A DNA stretch of 25,054 nt from the IMG/VR virus record IMGVR_UViG_3300046804_002546, positions 1 through 25,054 of that record; one strand, written 5' to 3'. Under the pieces are notes generated by a model. It had not been told where the DNA came from and searched no databases. It saw only the letters and a list, made by a program, of their open reading frames with translations. This document shows, piece by piece, positions 7,001-15,600 of this stretch (its first letter is position 1; the number at the start of each line of letters is the position of its first letter). This DNA is from a virus. A program made the position numbers and the translations under genes.

Positions 7001-7685
7001 TAGCCGAGAACGAAGCACTTGGACAATCAGATGGGTTACTTCCGCTTATACCACAAACCAATGCAGAACCAGTGAAGATGAAATTTCCGAAATCTCGGAC
7101 TTCCTGAATCTTTGAAAACAGGTTTTCTTTAGCAACGAGGTTTCCGTCCCCGTCATCATTGATGATGATATTGTCGTCAAAATTCTGGTCATATAGAACT
7201 ACAGTATTTTCCGTGATTCGTTCGCCAAAAATAAGACGTGGAATCGTAAACATCAAAAATTTGTTTGCTAGATAACGGTTGTTCTTCGCCAGCGGAAAAT
7301 CAATGTTGTCTATTCCAAAAATTTGAAGTGGGTTGTTGTAGCGATTGTAAAACGCCCGATAAGTTTGGTCATGAACCAAACGCTTGAAGTTTCCAGTTTT
7401 TGCGTTGATGGCTTCTCTATCGGGAAAGAACTTACCACTTCCACTGATACCTTCTTCGGAGATTGCCAAGTCGGTGCTTTGTTGTTCCAACGCAATGTTA
7501 CATTCACGATTGAGACTACCAGTGTCACCTACCGTGTAGTCCATGTATTCAAGTGCTACCGGCTCTTCCGAGCCAGTTTTCTCGGTTAAGAGCAGTTCTT
7601 GTGGGTCGGTATTCGACAACGCCCATCCCTTCACCGTTATAAACGGCGACATCAGGGTATCATGTTTACCGAGTTGTTTTATCAT
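4083..7685 (-). CDS. giant modular adhesin-like tail protein (attachment domain, propeller-like region, 3x Fn3, LRR)
   Basis: 1200 residues. Residues 1 to about 210 are clearly homologous to the N-terminus of the 360-residue protein at 9018-10100 (shared VALEY-x-DY, IALEQQS, GSGKF-x-PDREA, FKRLVH, FGERI-x-ENTV). Residues about 340-665 form repeated Val/Tyr/Asn-rich beta units resembling a YncE-like propeller. Three fibronectin type III domains follow at about 669-759, 761-859 and 861-952, each opening PP-[AS]-APS and containing a Y-W-Y-R or similar strand. Residues about 986-1153 are leucine-rich repeats of about 20-22 residues (LTSLNLSNNTLL, VTSINLTNNTAL). The end, APSPAGLADIATLQGNGW, is typical of phage and bacterial LRR proteins. 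No signal peptide or transmembrane segment, so it is probably assembled on the virion as a receptor-binding fibre. The ATG at 7685 lies 9 bases after the preceding stop. Confidence 0.85.
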   Translation of the reverse strand: MIKQLGKHDTLMSPFITVKGWALSNTDPQELLLTEKTGSEEPVALEYMDYTVGDTGSLNRECNIALEQQSTDLAISEEGISGSGKFFPDREAINAKTGNFKRLVHDQTYRAFYNRYNNPLQIFGIDNIDFPLAKNNRYLANKFLMFTIPRLIFGERITENTVVLYDQNFDDNIIINDDGDGNLVAKENLFSKIQEVRDFGNFIFTGSALVCGISGSNPSDCPSASFSAIIYSASISIDDIATYQNTYGLTIPINIPASGEPLSIWARSADFDVSVTLADTSSTQMETQTGNGLRLTGDTSTTGLIGVQNLVSGTYQVEVSSVYNDFGQFLVYVSPGSKQKALWQGYSPVDSVHIPSSNVIACGDDGTNVMFYDATNEVILQNYNLDTCYGVVYSPVQDKAYVWGANFIDGNFLDTYDNTGSFISRLSLTNVSWNGRMFYDSDKDRIVFYTGNAAPKKVVVFDIATMTEIQVVDVTANLSGSNMFWGTYSSVNQKYYFSQQNFNPYTFTMIVVDANTYAASNTTVVADAVIKYIPQIQRIVCTGPSSSTLEFYNPVTDVVDYSIPVQNTNFILEDATYCDCNNTIIAAINTGNDSSGLMVINNNFTMSNFIATRTTPVHPASSSQYIYSVCYNTTDKLVYTAHGDFETNLLTATAITVPTGTTIYTPTGVPPAAPSNLTISASSSVLSWQDNSLNESRFGIERSTDGVNYSLQYTASHNTTQSIDTNVTSGSSYWYRVYAGNKFGTSSYSNTASVTVSVLAFPPAAPSNFVVAQSGSNTVSMSWTDNAVNETSYSIVRQWGGGTTGSSDGFAISANSTNFADTTYPYPGVDGYSYYQYSVFAANAYGSSSVVFSPLLTVYGPPSAPSSLIVYSGSVHLEWTNNSAINTTNVIERSLDGITYAQYYTASATASAFIDTNVAESNTYWYRLFASGPGGASSYSNTASIEYTASAPIVYNNHLIFDQNAAYPFDTDIAAPTGNFSSSAYIGSFMTCSAINCPALTGIYMENNFVLSSINVSGSTGLVHLNLNNNYTGTPTLSALDVTTNTGLEYLDFGLTHVTSINLTNNTALKYLKAENTNLTSLNLSNNTLLQYVEVHNTSITSLTLPTSSTLTILYCWGNPVTTVDISGCPNLDIIDFSNNALTQAAVDQLLADVVAAGATPTIDNYIDISNYGSGTNAAPSPAGLADIATLQGNGWNVYY

Positions 7686-7694
7686 TCACTGATG

Positions 7695-8993
7695 TTAGTT
7701 ACTCAGGGTGCGTCCCCAAGTCCAACGGTATCCCAAACTCAATGTTTGTGTATTGGTTTTGCTCTGTGTTTGTTCAAACAAGAAACAAAATGCTTGCGAA
7801 GTTGTGCCGGTTGCACTGTTTGCACTGTTATCCCCAAACCCCATGCTACGAATGTTTGTTCCATCCCACGATGCGGCAGTAATGATTGCACTCTTATCAC
7901 AGGTATAGCTACCATTACTATATGAGTTTTTGGTTGAGTTGGCCAAGGCAGCAGTTGGAGAAGTTCCAACACGACTAATTGCACTGCCGAATGGTTGCAA
8001 TGATGATGATACCATTGAAATCCAGAATGCACATTCAACGCCGGAAGATGCTGGTTCCAACGCCGTTCCACTCGTGTCTGAATTTCCAGTTGCACTTGTA
8101 ATGCTGGACATGACAATGTTTTGAATAGATTCCGAACCATTTGTATTCGTTGCGGGAGAAACTGGCCAACCACTAACAGTGACGTTTGGACGAGACACTG
8201 AAGATGTTGGTGACAAAGTAACATTCATTTGATAGAACACACGTAAACGCTGTCCAACATCAACGAAAACGGTTGAAGGTAAAACAACACGGCTAAATAC
8301 GGTTGCGCTGCCTATAGTTCCTGACCATGCAACACCAATTTCAGCATACGTTGCAGCCAAGCTCTGAGTTTGGAAGTCATATGTGCGATAATAAGTTCGA
8401 CCCGTGCTCGTATCAACCGAATTACAATTTGAAGACCCAACTAACCATTGCGTTCCGGTGATTAAGTCTCCCGCAGACACACTACCTCCCGCTCGACGAG
8501 CCTCAGACTGCAAGCCTGTCTGAGAAGTCTTCCAAATGGTGAATGATTGGGATGGACTGATGGTCAATGAGGTATTTACCGATGCAGTTAAATCGGAAAC
8601 CCCCGTAACTGTTACTTCAGTTACTCCACCAGACCCCGTGGTATATTTGATAACATCACCCACACTTAAAGCACTTGAATACTGACCATATGATTCAGTC
8701 AGGTGATTCAAACCCCCACCCGAACCGGTTGGAATTAGGGTGATGGTCGTTCCTGTCTGTGACAACATTGACCCTGCTGGGTCAAGATAGTTAAGACGGG
8801 TTCCAAGTCCTGCTACAGCAAACCGCATAAGTTCGGCATAATAGGTTGTATAAACTTGGTCAAGACCCTGATTGAGAATCAGATTCTTTTTCAGTTCGGG
8901 CTGTTCCCAAACAACTTGGTTCGTTTGACCATCAACGACTGCTACCCGGTAGTAGCCTTCGATGGTTTGATTGATTGTGCTTGCTTTATTCAT
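7695..8993 (-). CDS. tail fibre-like protein
   Basis: 432 residues. The N-terminus (EGYYRVAVVDGQTNQVVWEQ, then KKNLILNQGLDQV) is a layout I associate with phage tail-fibre and receptor-binding proteins, where a short strand region and KNLILNQGL precede a beta-rich body. The remainder is Ser/Thr/Gly-rich and beta-like with few charged residues. The C-terminus ends in an aromatic YRWTWGRTLSN. The ATG at 8993 has a good ribosome-binding site (GGAG at 9002-9005, 8-base spacer), better than most neighbours, so it may be strongly translated. It sits between the two paralogous genes, splitting them, which supports a role in the same fibre structure. It could instead be a fibre-tip or decoration protein. 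Confidence 0.6.
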   Translation of the reverse strand: MNKASTINQTIEGYYRVAVVDGQTNQVVWEQPELKKNLILNQGLDQVYTTYYAELMRFAVAGLGTRLNYLDPAGSMLSQTGTTITLIPTGSGGGLNHLTESYGQYSSALSVGDVIKYTTGSGGVTEVTVTGVSDLTASVNTSLTISPSQSFTIWKTSQTGLQSEARRAGGSVSAGDLITGTQWLVGSSNCNSVDTSTGRTYYRTYDFQTQSLAATYAEIGVAWSGTIGSATVFSRVVLPSTVFVDVGQRLRVFYQMNVTLSPTSSVSRPNVTVSGWPVSPATNTNGSESIQNIVMSSITSATGNSDTSGTALEPASSGVECAFWISMVSSSLQPFGSAISRVGTSPTAALANSTKNSYSNGSYTCDKSAIITAASWDGTNIRSMGFGDNSANSATGTTSQAFCFLFEQTQSKTNTQTLSLGYRWTWGRTLSN

Positions 8994-9017
8994 ATTTTTA
9001 TCTCCAATCGGCGATGT

Positions 9018-10100
9018 TTAACTGAGAACACCGCTCAAAAATCCTATGTTAAGTGATGCCGTTTGTATTGCTGCCGACATCGAGAGTGAACTTGTCACTA
9101 CTTCGTTGAACAACGAACCTGTATAGAACGTTGTTGCCAAAGACTGCGTTTCAAAAGAACCTGACCGCAGTAAAACTTCGTCATACAGAGAACCAGTATA
9201 GAAACTTGTTCCCATGCTTCCGGTATCTGCTGAACCACTGGTAGCAATTACATTCGTGCCTAAGCTACCAGTGTAGAACCCAATATCCAGTGATGCGGTA
9301 TTTGTTCCACTACCCGTAATGATTTCCAAAGTCAAACTACCCGTGTAAAATCCGACAGAAACGGCATCTACTTCTATCGTTGGGACATCCAATTGCTCGC
9401 CACTAACAAATCCGCCGATTCGCAACGTACTACCGCTATCGGCCACATACACCCGAACATACGTGTCATAACATACATAACTCGATGTTCCAGACATAAT
9501 TATATTCCCAAAGGATCTTACTTCTTGAACTTTTGAGAATAAATTGCTGCGGGCGATTAGGTTTTGATTGCCATCATCTGTGACTTCTACGTTGTCATCT
9601 ACAGCAGTATCGTTCAGACGAACGGTGTTTTCTATAATACGCTCACCGAAAACAGCTTGTGGAACATTGAAAAGACGAGCGATGTTGGACAAATCACGAA
9701 AGGTTTGTCCGAGAGGAAAATCAATGAATTCGACCCCGAAAATCTTGGTGGGGTCGTTGTATTTGTTATAAAAAGCCGCTTTAGTCTGAGCGTGGACGAG
9801 CCGTTTGAACGTTCCGTCGTTGTTGGTAGCTTCTCGGTCGGGGTAGAACTTTCCTGAGCCAGTGATACCTTCTTGATAGTTAATGAAGTCACTACTCTGT
9901 TGTTCCAACGCAATGCTACAAGCCGTGTTTACGAACGGATTGTCTGTGGAGTAGTCGGTGTATTCAAGCGCAACAGTGTCCTCTGAACCAGTCGGTTCAA
10001 GGATTACCAAATCATCAGGATTTCTATTGTATAGATGCCAAGACTTAGCCGCAACGAACGGCGTCGTTAAAAAGTTTTGATGATTGATGTGCTTTATCAT
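9018..10100 (-). CDS. structural protein with shared attachment domain and FYTGSL repeats
   Basis: 360 residues. Residues 1 to about 205 match the N-terminal domain of the 1200-residue protein at 4083-7685 almost throughout (FKRLVHAQTKAAFYNKYNDP versus FKRLVHDQTYRAFYNRYNNP; NLFSKVQEVRSFGN versus NLFSKIQEVRDFGN). After residue 240 it switches to a short-period repeat with FYTGSL about every 24-27 residues, a pattern expected for a beta-helical or fibrous stalk. Probably the common domain docks to the baseplate or neck, and this paralogue ends in a simple stalk instead of an adhesin. The start ATG at 10100 lies 11 bases after the preceding stop with no clear Shine-Dalgarno site. No enzyme motif is seen. 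Confidence 0.75.
   Translation of the reverse strand: MIKHINHQNFLTTPFVAAKSWHLYNRNPDDLVILEPTGSEDTVALEYTDYSTDNPFVNTACSIALEQQSSDFINYQEGITGSGKFYPDREATNNDGTFKRLVHAQTKAAFYNKYNDPTKIFGVEFIDFPLGQTFRDLSNIARLFNVPQAVFGERIIENTVRLNDTAVDDNVEVTDDGNQNLIARSNLFSKVQEVRSFGNIIMSGTSSYVCYDTYVRVYVADSGSTLRIGGFVSGEQLDVPTIEVDAVSVGFYTGSLTLEIITGSGTNTASLDIGFYTGSLGTNVIATSGSADTGSMGTSFYTGSLYDEVLLRSGSFETQSLATTFYTGSLFNEVVTSSLSMSAAIQTASLNIGFLSGVLS
9027..9360 (-). repeat. FYTGSL protein repeats, 4 full and 1 degenerate copy
   Basis: FYTGSL recurs at about residues 250, 274, 297 and 324 of the 360-residue protein, and a degenerate FLSGVL near 352. Between copies there is a Ser/Thr-rich segment such as SGSFETQSLA. The DNA of the copies differs at many third positions, so this is an old protein-level repeat, not a recent DNA duplication. 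Confidence 0.8.
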
Positions 10101-10111
10101 TCATTCAAATC

Positions 10112-11239
10112 TTAGAAGTCGAGGCGTACTTTGATGAGCAATTCGCTGTCAAACGATTTGACTGCGGGGCGGCTGAGTTTGGCAACGGCAACCAACTCGT
10201 TGTTGTCATTATACAGACCGACCGTGGTGATGTAAGTTTTTGGGTCGTTGATGAAATCCGTGTTACGGATTGTTCCCTTAGCATGAACATTGTCCGTTCC
10301 GTCATAGACGTAGGTCGGATTGTTGCTGTAGTTGAAGTCACGATTCTTGACACGAATGAAATAGTGACGTGAAGGCACGTATTCACTACGACGCACGTTC
10401 ATGGTGCGGTTAGCCAACTTCATAGACTCAAACAACGTTTTGTGATTGTAGGTGTAAGAAGCGGTAGATTCAAGACCGGGGTTGTATGGCCAAGTTCCTG
10501 CGGCGGAAGGTCCATTACTACCAACACCGACAGTTGACGTAATACCCAGCTTTTGTGCCAAGAGAGCAGCGTTCAATACGATGATTCCGTTTGATGGATA
10601 GAACAATCCAAGACCTCCATACGTTGGAGTAGAAGGAAGACTGTCCAAAGTTCCGGCAATCATCTGATATACGTTTTGAGTCGTGCTCAAATAGGGAGAG
10701 TTGTCAATGAGCGTCACGCTACCACTTGAACCTGAGAATGAAAGTTCAATGAGACCTTCATCAATCTTGTCCTTTTGTTTGAAAGCTGAGAACGAAATCA
10801 CCCAAATATCATCGGCAGAAACCGTGGTGCTACCACTGTTCATTGTGAACATGCCATCCAAATCGGAAGTTCCCAATAGCATGTTCTTGTATTGCGTGTA
10901 AACCGCCTTCGTAGGAGAAGCTTGAATACTTGCTGACTCCAAGGAGAATGAACCAGACCCCAAATTACCATTGATGTTACCATAAGTAATGGAAAGATAT
11001 GGGTCGTTGTTGTTGTAGTAATCTCCATCAGGGAAAACGTTCAAGTAATACATCGTTCGGCGAACGTCATAGACTGACGTGCCGTATGATGGTGTTCCCA
11101 CTGAACCAGTGAGCGACCAGAAGTCATCAACGAAGTTGCTTTGACTATGAGCGGTCAACCCATCGGGCCAATATCCGCTGGCGACACGGGTTGTGCGTCC
11201 TGCTACGATGTCGGTGTCTTCAAACTGGTTAAATATCAT
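10112..11239 (-). CDS. phage structural protein with conserved C-terminal tail/baseplate module
   Basis: 375 residues. The C-terminal part (NRDFNYSNNPTYV, then FINDPKTYITTVGLYNDNNE and AVAKLSRP, ending KVRLDF) is a module I recall from structural proteins of uncultured T4-like phages, and it recurs at the end of the 804-residue protein in this window. The N-terminal two thirds are beta-rich with many SGS and Tyr residues and have no enzyme motif. By position after the wedge genes it could fill a role like T4 gp8 or another wedge/fibre connector, but I see no direct similarity to gp8. The ATG at 11239 is 7 bases past the upstream stop, with AAGG as a Shine-Dalgarno site embedded in the junction. 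Confidence 0.7.
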   Translation of the reverse strand: MIFNQFEDTDIVAGRTTRVASGYWPDGLTAHSQSNFVDDFWSLTGSVGTPSYGTSVYDVRRTMYYLNVFPDGDYYNNNDPYLSITYGNINGNLGSGSFSLESASIQASPTKAVYTQYKNMLLGTSDLDGMFTMNSGSTTVSADDIWVISFSAFKQKDKIDEGLIELSFSGSSGSVTLIDNSPYLSTTQNVYQMIAGTLDSLPSTPTYGGLGLFYPSNGIIVLNAALLAQKLGITSTVGVGSNGPSAAGTWPYNPGLESTASYTYNHKTLFESMKLANRTMNVRRSEYVPSRHYFIRVKNRDFNYSNNPTYVYDGTDNVHAKGTIRNTDFINDPKTYITTVGLYNDNNELVAVAKLSRPAVKSFDSELLIKVRLDF

Positions 11240-11246
11240 AATTGCC

Positions 11247-11891
11247 TTACGAGTTGGATGGAGGAACGGTCACGGTGACTTCGATTGAAATGCTTCCACC
11301 AGACTCATTTCCGATGATGGTCAAGTTCGTTGTCGTTGTTTTTCCAAGACTGCTGTTTGGAACGAAACGGAAAGTATTTCCAACCACAACTTGAGCACTC
11401 GTGGTGTTGATGTCACCAGCAAACGTTGGGATGGTGTTTGAGACTGCGTTGATGGAGTTGGTTTGTTGAACAATCAAAGTTCCAACGTTCTTGTTTCCAA
11501 GAATTGCAGTATAGCCAGCTTGCAAGTTGTAAGCTGGGTTGGTTGACGGACTGATGATGATGTCACCCGTATAGTCACGAGTAATCAAAATCTTGTCTTG
11601 TGCGATGCTGATAACCGGGATGGACGTGACTCCTTGGTTCAGCGTAACAAGCTTATACTTCATGGCCTGAGTTTCGTCGGTCAATGGCTCAAAGACCGGG
11701 GTATTACGCAATGCGATGTCGTAAAACGCCGAACCGTTTGGATGGTTTGGGTCGTAAAGCGTATAATCAATTTCGTCGTCTGCCAATGAGAACGACGTAA
11801 TGTTGAGATTACCAGTCTTGGCGAGAAGTTCACGTCCTTTCTTCGTCAAAACGGCATCAACGGTGATTGTTTGGTTGTCTATGTAGGCCAT
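11247..11891 (-). CDS. conserved phage structural protein (MAYIDNQ type)
   Basis: 214 residues. The start MAYIDNQTITVDAVLTKKGR followed by ELLA and a DDEIDYTLYDP-x-HPNG block resembles a recurring but uncharacterised protein in T4-like phage structural clusters, which I know only by recall. It is beta-rich, acidic in its N-terminal half, and Thr/Ser-rich toward the C-terminus (SISIEVTVTVPPSNS), where it looks like an immunoglobulin-like strand pattern. There are no catalytic motifs. It is preceded by the longest gene-free gap of the structural block (58 bases, AT-rich), so a promoter in front of it is possible. The leader TTTTATAAAAACAT has no Shine-Dalgarno site. The role is likely in the tail or baseplate. 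Confidence 0.7.
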   Translation of the reverse strand: MAYIDNQTITVDAVLTKKGRELLAKTGNLNITSFSLADDEIDYTLYDPNHPNGSAFYDIALRNTPVFEPLTDETQAMKYKLVTLNQGVTSIPVISIAQDKILITRDYTGDIIISPSTNPAYNLQAGYTAILGNKNVGTLIVQQTNSINAVSNTIPTFAGDINTTSAQVVVGNTFRFVPNSSLGKTTTTNLTIIGNESGGSISIEVTVTVPPSNS

Positions 11892-11949
11892 ATGTTTTTA
11901 TAAAAGAGTACTCAAGTATAAGTATCAATACAAGAGTCTTTTTTCATTG
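11892..11949 (-). promoter_or_regulatory. AT-rich intergenic gap, possible promoter
   Basis: At 58 bases this is the longest gap in the structural block. On the minus strand it holds TATACT (11915-11920), which could serve as a -10 box, and TTTTATAAAA close to the downstream ATG. No convincing -35 box or T4-type late TATAAATA is present on this strand. The call is weak and rests on gap length and composition. Confidence 0.25.
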
Positions 11950-12618
11950 TTATCTGTTAATTACGTTGTCTGTCTGGATGAGGTTCAAATTACCTACTTG
12001 GACCGATTGGACAGGAGCACTTCCGTCTTCCAGCCCATCCGAACCCACCGTAGTATCAATTGTTTGCTGGTTTCGGTAGTATGACCCCGACGTTACGGCT
12101 CCGTTCTGTTTTCCATAGCTGGTCAGCTTGTACAAGGAGAATAGGTCTCGCTTGTGGGTGAAATGGTTTCGGGGATACCCCTTTACCAATTCCAAATACT
12201 CATCCACAGTTGAAAAAATCTTGGTGTTTTCTGTAACATTTCGCAATCCGTTGAACGTCGTCGGCATTGTATAATTATTCACGATGGCGTTTGGACTATT
12301 GCGCCAAGTGTTTGCCTCATGTGTCCAGAGGTCTTCTGTTGCCGAAGCTTCTGAACCGGGACTTCCAACCACGTTATCTACAAACGACGCAGTGTAAACG
12401 TTTTGATTGAACCAATCTGCCGTAACCACCACATAATCATATAAAAAGATTGATGCAGTTGCATAAAGATTCTCGGTTGGAATTTCAGTGCGATTCCACG
12501 AACCACTTTTTGCAAAAATGGTATATTTCTTCCATCGTTTAACCATGTAGTAGGCTTGTGACCCCGAAGGATGCACATCTACATTCATGTCAAATGGAAT
12601 TTTTCCGTTGGTTATCAT
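11950..12618 (-). CDS. phage structural protein, 222 residues
   Basis: 222 residues, unrecognised at family level. The N-terminal part has alternating strands rich in Trp and Tyr (KRWKKYTIFAKSGSW, YVVVTADWFNQNVYTASF). The C-terminal part carries GYPRNHFTHKRDLFSLYKL, then TIDTTVGSDGLEDGSAPVQS and VGNLNLIQ near the end. I recall this C-terminal block from tail proteins of uncultured T4-like phages, sometimes at the end of larger proteins, so this gene may be a separate counterpart of such a domain. It follows the 1622-residue gene by 9 bases and probably works with it. The ATG at 12618 has no Shine-Dalgarno site. No signal peptide or membrane segment is visible. Confidence 0.6.
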   Translation of the reverse strand: MITNGKIPFDMNVDVHPSGSQAYYMVKRWKKYTIFAKSGSWNRTEIPTENLYATASIFLYDYVVVTADWFNQNVYTASFVDNVVGSPGSEASATEDLWTHEANTWRNSPNAIVNNYTMPTTFNGLRNVTENTKIFSTVDEYLELVKGYPRNHFTHKRDLFSLYKLTSYGKQNGAVTSGSYYRNQQTIDTTVGSDGLEDGSAPVQSVQVGNLNLIQTDNVINR

Positions 12619-12627
12619 ACACTATAA

Positions 12628-15600
12628 TTATGTCGGACAGCTAACAATCACACCGCCACGAGAATCACCGCTGTTACCATAAATACTCAACAATGCAGTC
12701 ACAGGATATGAAAGACTCTTGTTAAAGATATAGCTTCCCGTCGTGCTTTGGAATCCAGTGTCAATGACGTTTGCTCCGTTCCAGTTCAATACAAACTTAG
12801 TTTGTGGTTCTGTCATTGCAAAACTCAATTGCACAACACCTGTTCCAGTTCCAAGAACGACTGATTGCGTTGCGGGTAACGTTGTGGACGACACGTTATA
12901 CGATTGTGACAACGCCACACACGTAATTGTTGCCGCTGGGCATTGCACATGGAAGCTTCCTGCCGATGCTGGCGCACGGTCAGTGCTGACAGTGATAGAT
13001 GCCGACGTTGGGTATGCTGATGTCTTATTGAAGTATGCACTTCCAGTTCCAGTTGTATTGAGGCCCGTATCAATGACGTTGGAACCATTCCAGTTGATGA
13101 CGAACCTATCAGGATAGCTGCGAGTGCTCCACACGAGCTTGACTACACCAACATCCGTTCCAAGTGTAACGACATCCACCAAAGATGCGGTATTGCTGAC
13201 AGTATATGAACTCGACAATGCAACACATGCAACTGAACCAAATGTTGTGATGTAATTTGTTTGCACAGACACATCCGTTCCACTACTTCCAGTTGCGCTC
13301 AAAGTGACAGTGTAAGAACCCGTATTGGTATATGTGTGTGATGGATTTGCCACGGAACTTGAAGTTCCATCACCAAATTGCCAGTTGAAGGTGTCCGCAC
13401 CAGCACTTGTGTTGGTGAAGTTTACCAACAGCGGAGAAAGTCCGCTAACAGGTGATGCATAGAAACTTGCTACAACCGGTTCAGGCGGAATGACAACTGG
13501 TGTGGTCAACAACTCCGATGAACCATAATGACCAAGCTGGTATTTATCGGGAACGTCCGAAATGTATGTGCCTTGAGGCAAGAAATTGATGGGATAGTTC
13601 AAGCTTGGCAAATTGATGTATGCCACGTTGAGGTCCAGCGTTAAATTGTTTGGTAAACTTGCCGTGTCAAATTGGCTTGCATACGTTGGGTCAACGTTGA
13701 AATCCGCATATTGAACTGATTCGGTCAACCGAGTCAATTTCGTGTTTGGGTCACGGAAGTAGTGGGATGCTGTAATATCAGCATAGAAAACGGAGCCAGT
13801 GTTAGCTTCACTGTAAACTGGCTTGGCGTGGTACTTTGGACGCTCAAGTACCGTCGGTTCAACGATGACACCAACCAGAACGTTTGAGCGTGCTGGTGTG
13901 AGGTTCTTAATCGCTTCAAAAATTGAGCGGTTGAAGTAGAACTTGTAAAGCGTAATCAACTCGTTGAAGAGTGTGCGACTTCCACTATTCTCGTTTTTTG
14001 CCGAGGCATAGGTCTGGCGGAAGTTGCGGAGGGTGTCATAACTACCCGAAAACTGGTTGTTTGGATTGCCGATGGCATCCATGAAATCGAAGTTACCGAA
14101 GAAGCGAACGATGTCTCGGTTCTTGAAATCTTGCGGGTCAACAAAGAATCCGACTTGGTTGGAATCGGGGGCTGTGCTGTTCCGGGGCACGTAAGTTGAG
14201 CGGGTTTTGTCATCAAATCGAGTCGCAACAGATTGCGAAACATGACGAATCTTCTCGTTACGGAACTTGTTAGGCCCATACTTGGTTGTGGCCAACGTGC
14301 TTGGGTAATCCAATACTTTGAATTGGAACGGGTATGCCGATTGTGAAACATATTCACATGATGCAGAATCATATACCAACTCCTGTGCGCCATGCCAAGC
14401 ATTACGGCTTGACATCAAATCCACCGATGGGGCGTATGCCAAAGCAAATTCTTGCTCTTGCTTTGTTGAAGAACTAAGAGCATAGAATGGATTTGCATTT
14501 TGCCAGCTACCTGACCATACATTTGCACTCGCCGAAGTTTGACGAAGGTCAAATGGGTAGTCGGTGTGCATACGGAACAGCAAAGACTTTTGCGGGTCTC
14601 GTGAGCCGCTAAAACTGTATGAGTTGATGTGATTGACGTAATCTTCAAAATTGCTATCTGTGATTGGGTCATACCACATTTGCCATTTGTCAAATGTGCC
14701 GGTGTATCCTTGGCCGTTATGAGACGTAAACCAACCACCAATCATGATGTTAGACCCCGTATTACTTACATCGAAGAATTGATTGGTCGAGGCTTCATAG
14801 CACACTGCACTTGCTGTCAAATATACGGCCCGCTGTCCCGATTCGTTTTTTTGAACATACAAGTCATAACGACATGGGATAGCATCTGTATTGGCATTTA
14901 CCTCATACTCACTCGACGGAGCATTGCGGCGAAGCATGAAACTGTAAACGCTTCCATCGAATAACGGAAAGTGTGGAGTGTAAATCTTGAACTGCGGGGC
15001 ATTTTTGTAACCAATCTGGAAGAACAGTTTTCCAGATTTTGCTACAGGTTCACGGACAAATCCCACTGACCACTCACCAGAACCAGAGATAGATGACGAT
15101 GCTGCTGAACCACTGACACGTCCAAACAGAATTTGTTCTTGACCATATGAATATGGTTCAGAGCTATCAATTGACAGTTTTCCGAGGAAGGTCTTCGCAT
15201 TAGATGGCGCAGGGACAGAAAAATAATCATATGCGGACGATGTATTCCATTGATACATATAAGCCCGCTCGTAGATGGTGTATGCAGCAGAATCGTCGGC
15301 ATAGTTGACTCCACCAAACTCACGAACACTCAACAACACGCTTGGAATACCATAGCACGCCAACAACAAACGCACGGATTCTTCCGTTCCTTTAGCCTTG
15401 AAAATCTGTGGTAGGTTGGAGAAAATACGGTTGCGGATGGTCTGCAAGCGTTCTTCTGCTGACATTGAAGCCAAACCTTCAATTTGGTCTGATGTCAGAT
15501 AGTTTTGAAGCAAGCTGGCTTGTTCGAGTGAATCGTCAAGATTCCAACCAAACGTCTCCAACATATAATCAACAATGCGCCGAGTGAATTCTTCAGTAGC

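Noticed and set aside
7739-8224. 161-codon minus-strand frame inside the fibre-like gene
   Set aside because: Rich in His, Gln and Leu as expected of a frame-shifted reading of Ser/Thr-rich DNA. It is fully contained in the longer 432-residue gene.
7695-10100. Diversity-generating retroelement targeting the fibre genes
   Set aside because: No reverse transcriptase, template repeat or adenine-biased near-duplicate of a fibre 3' end is visible in the window.
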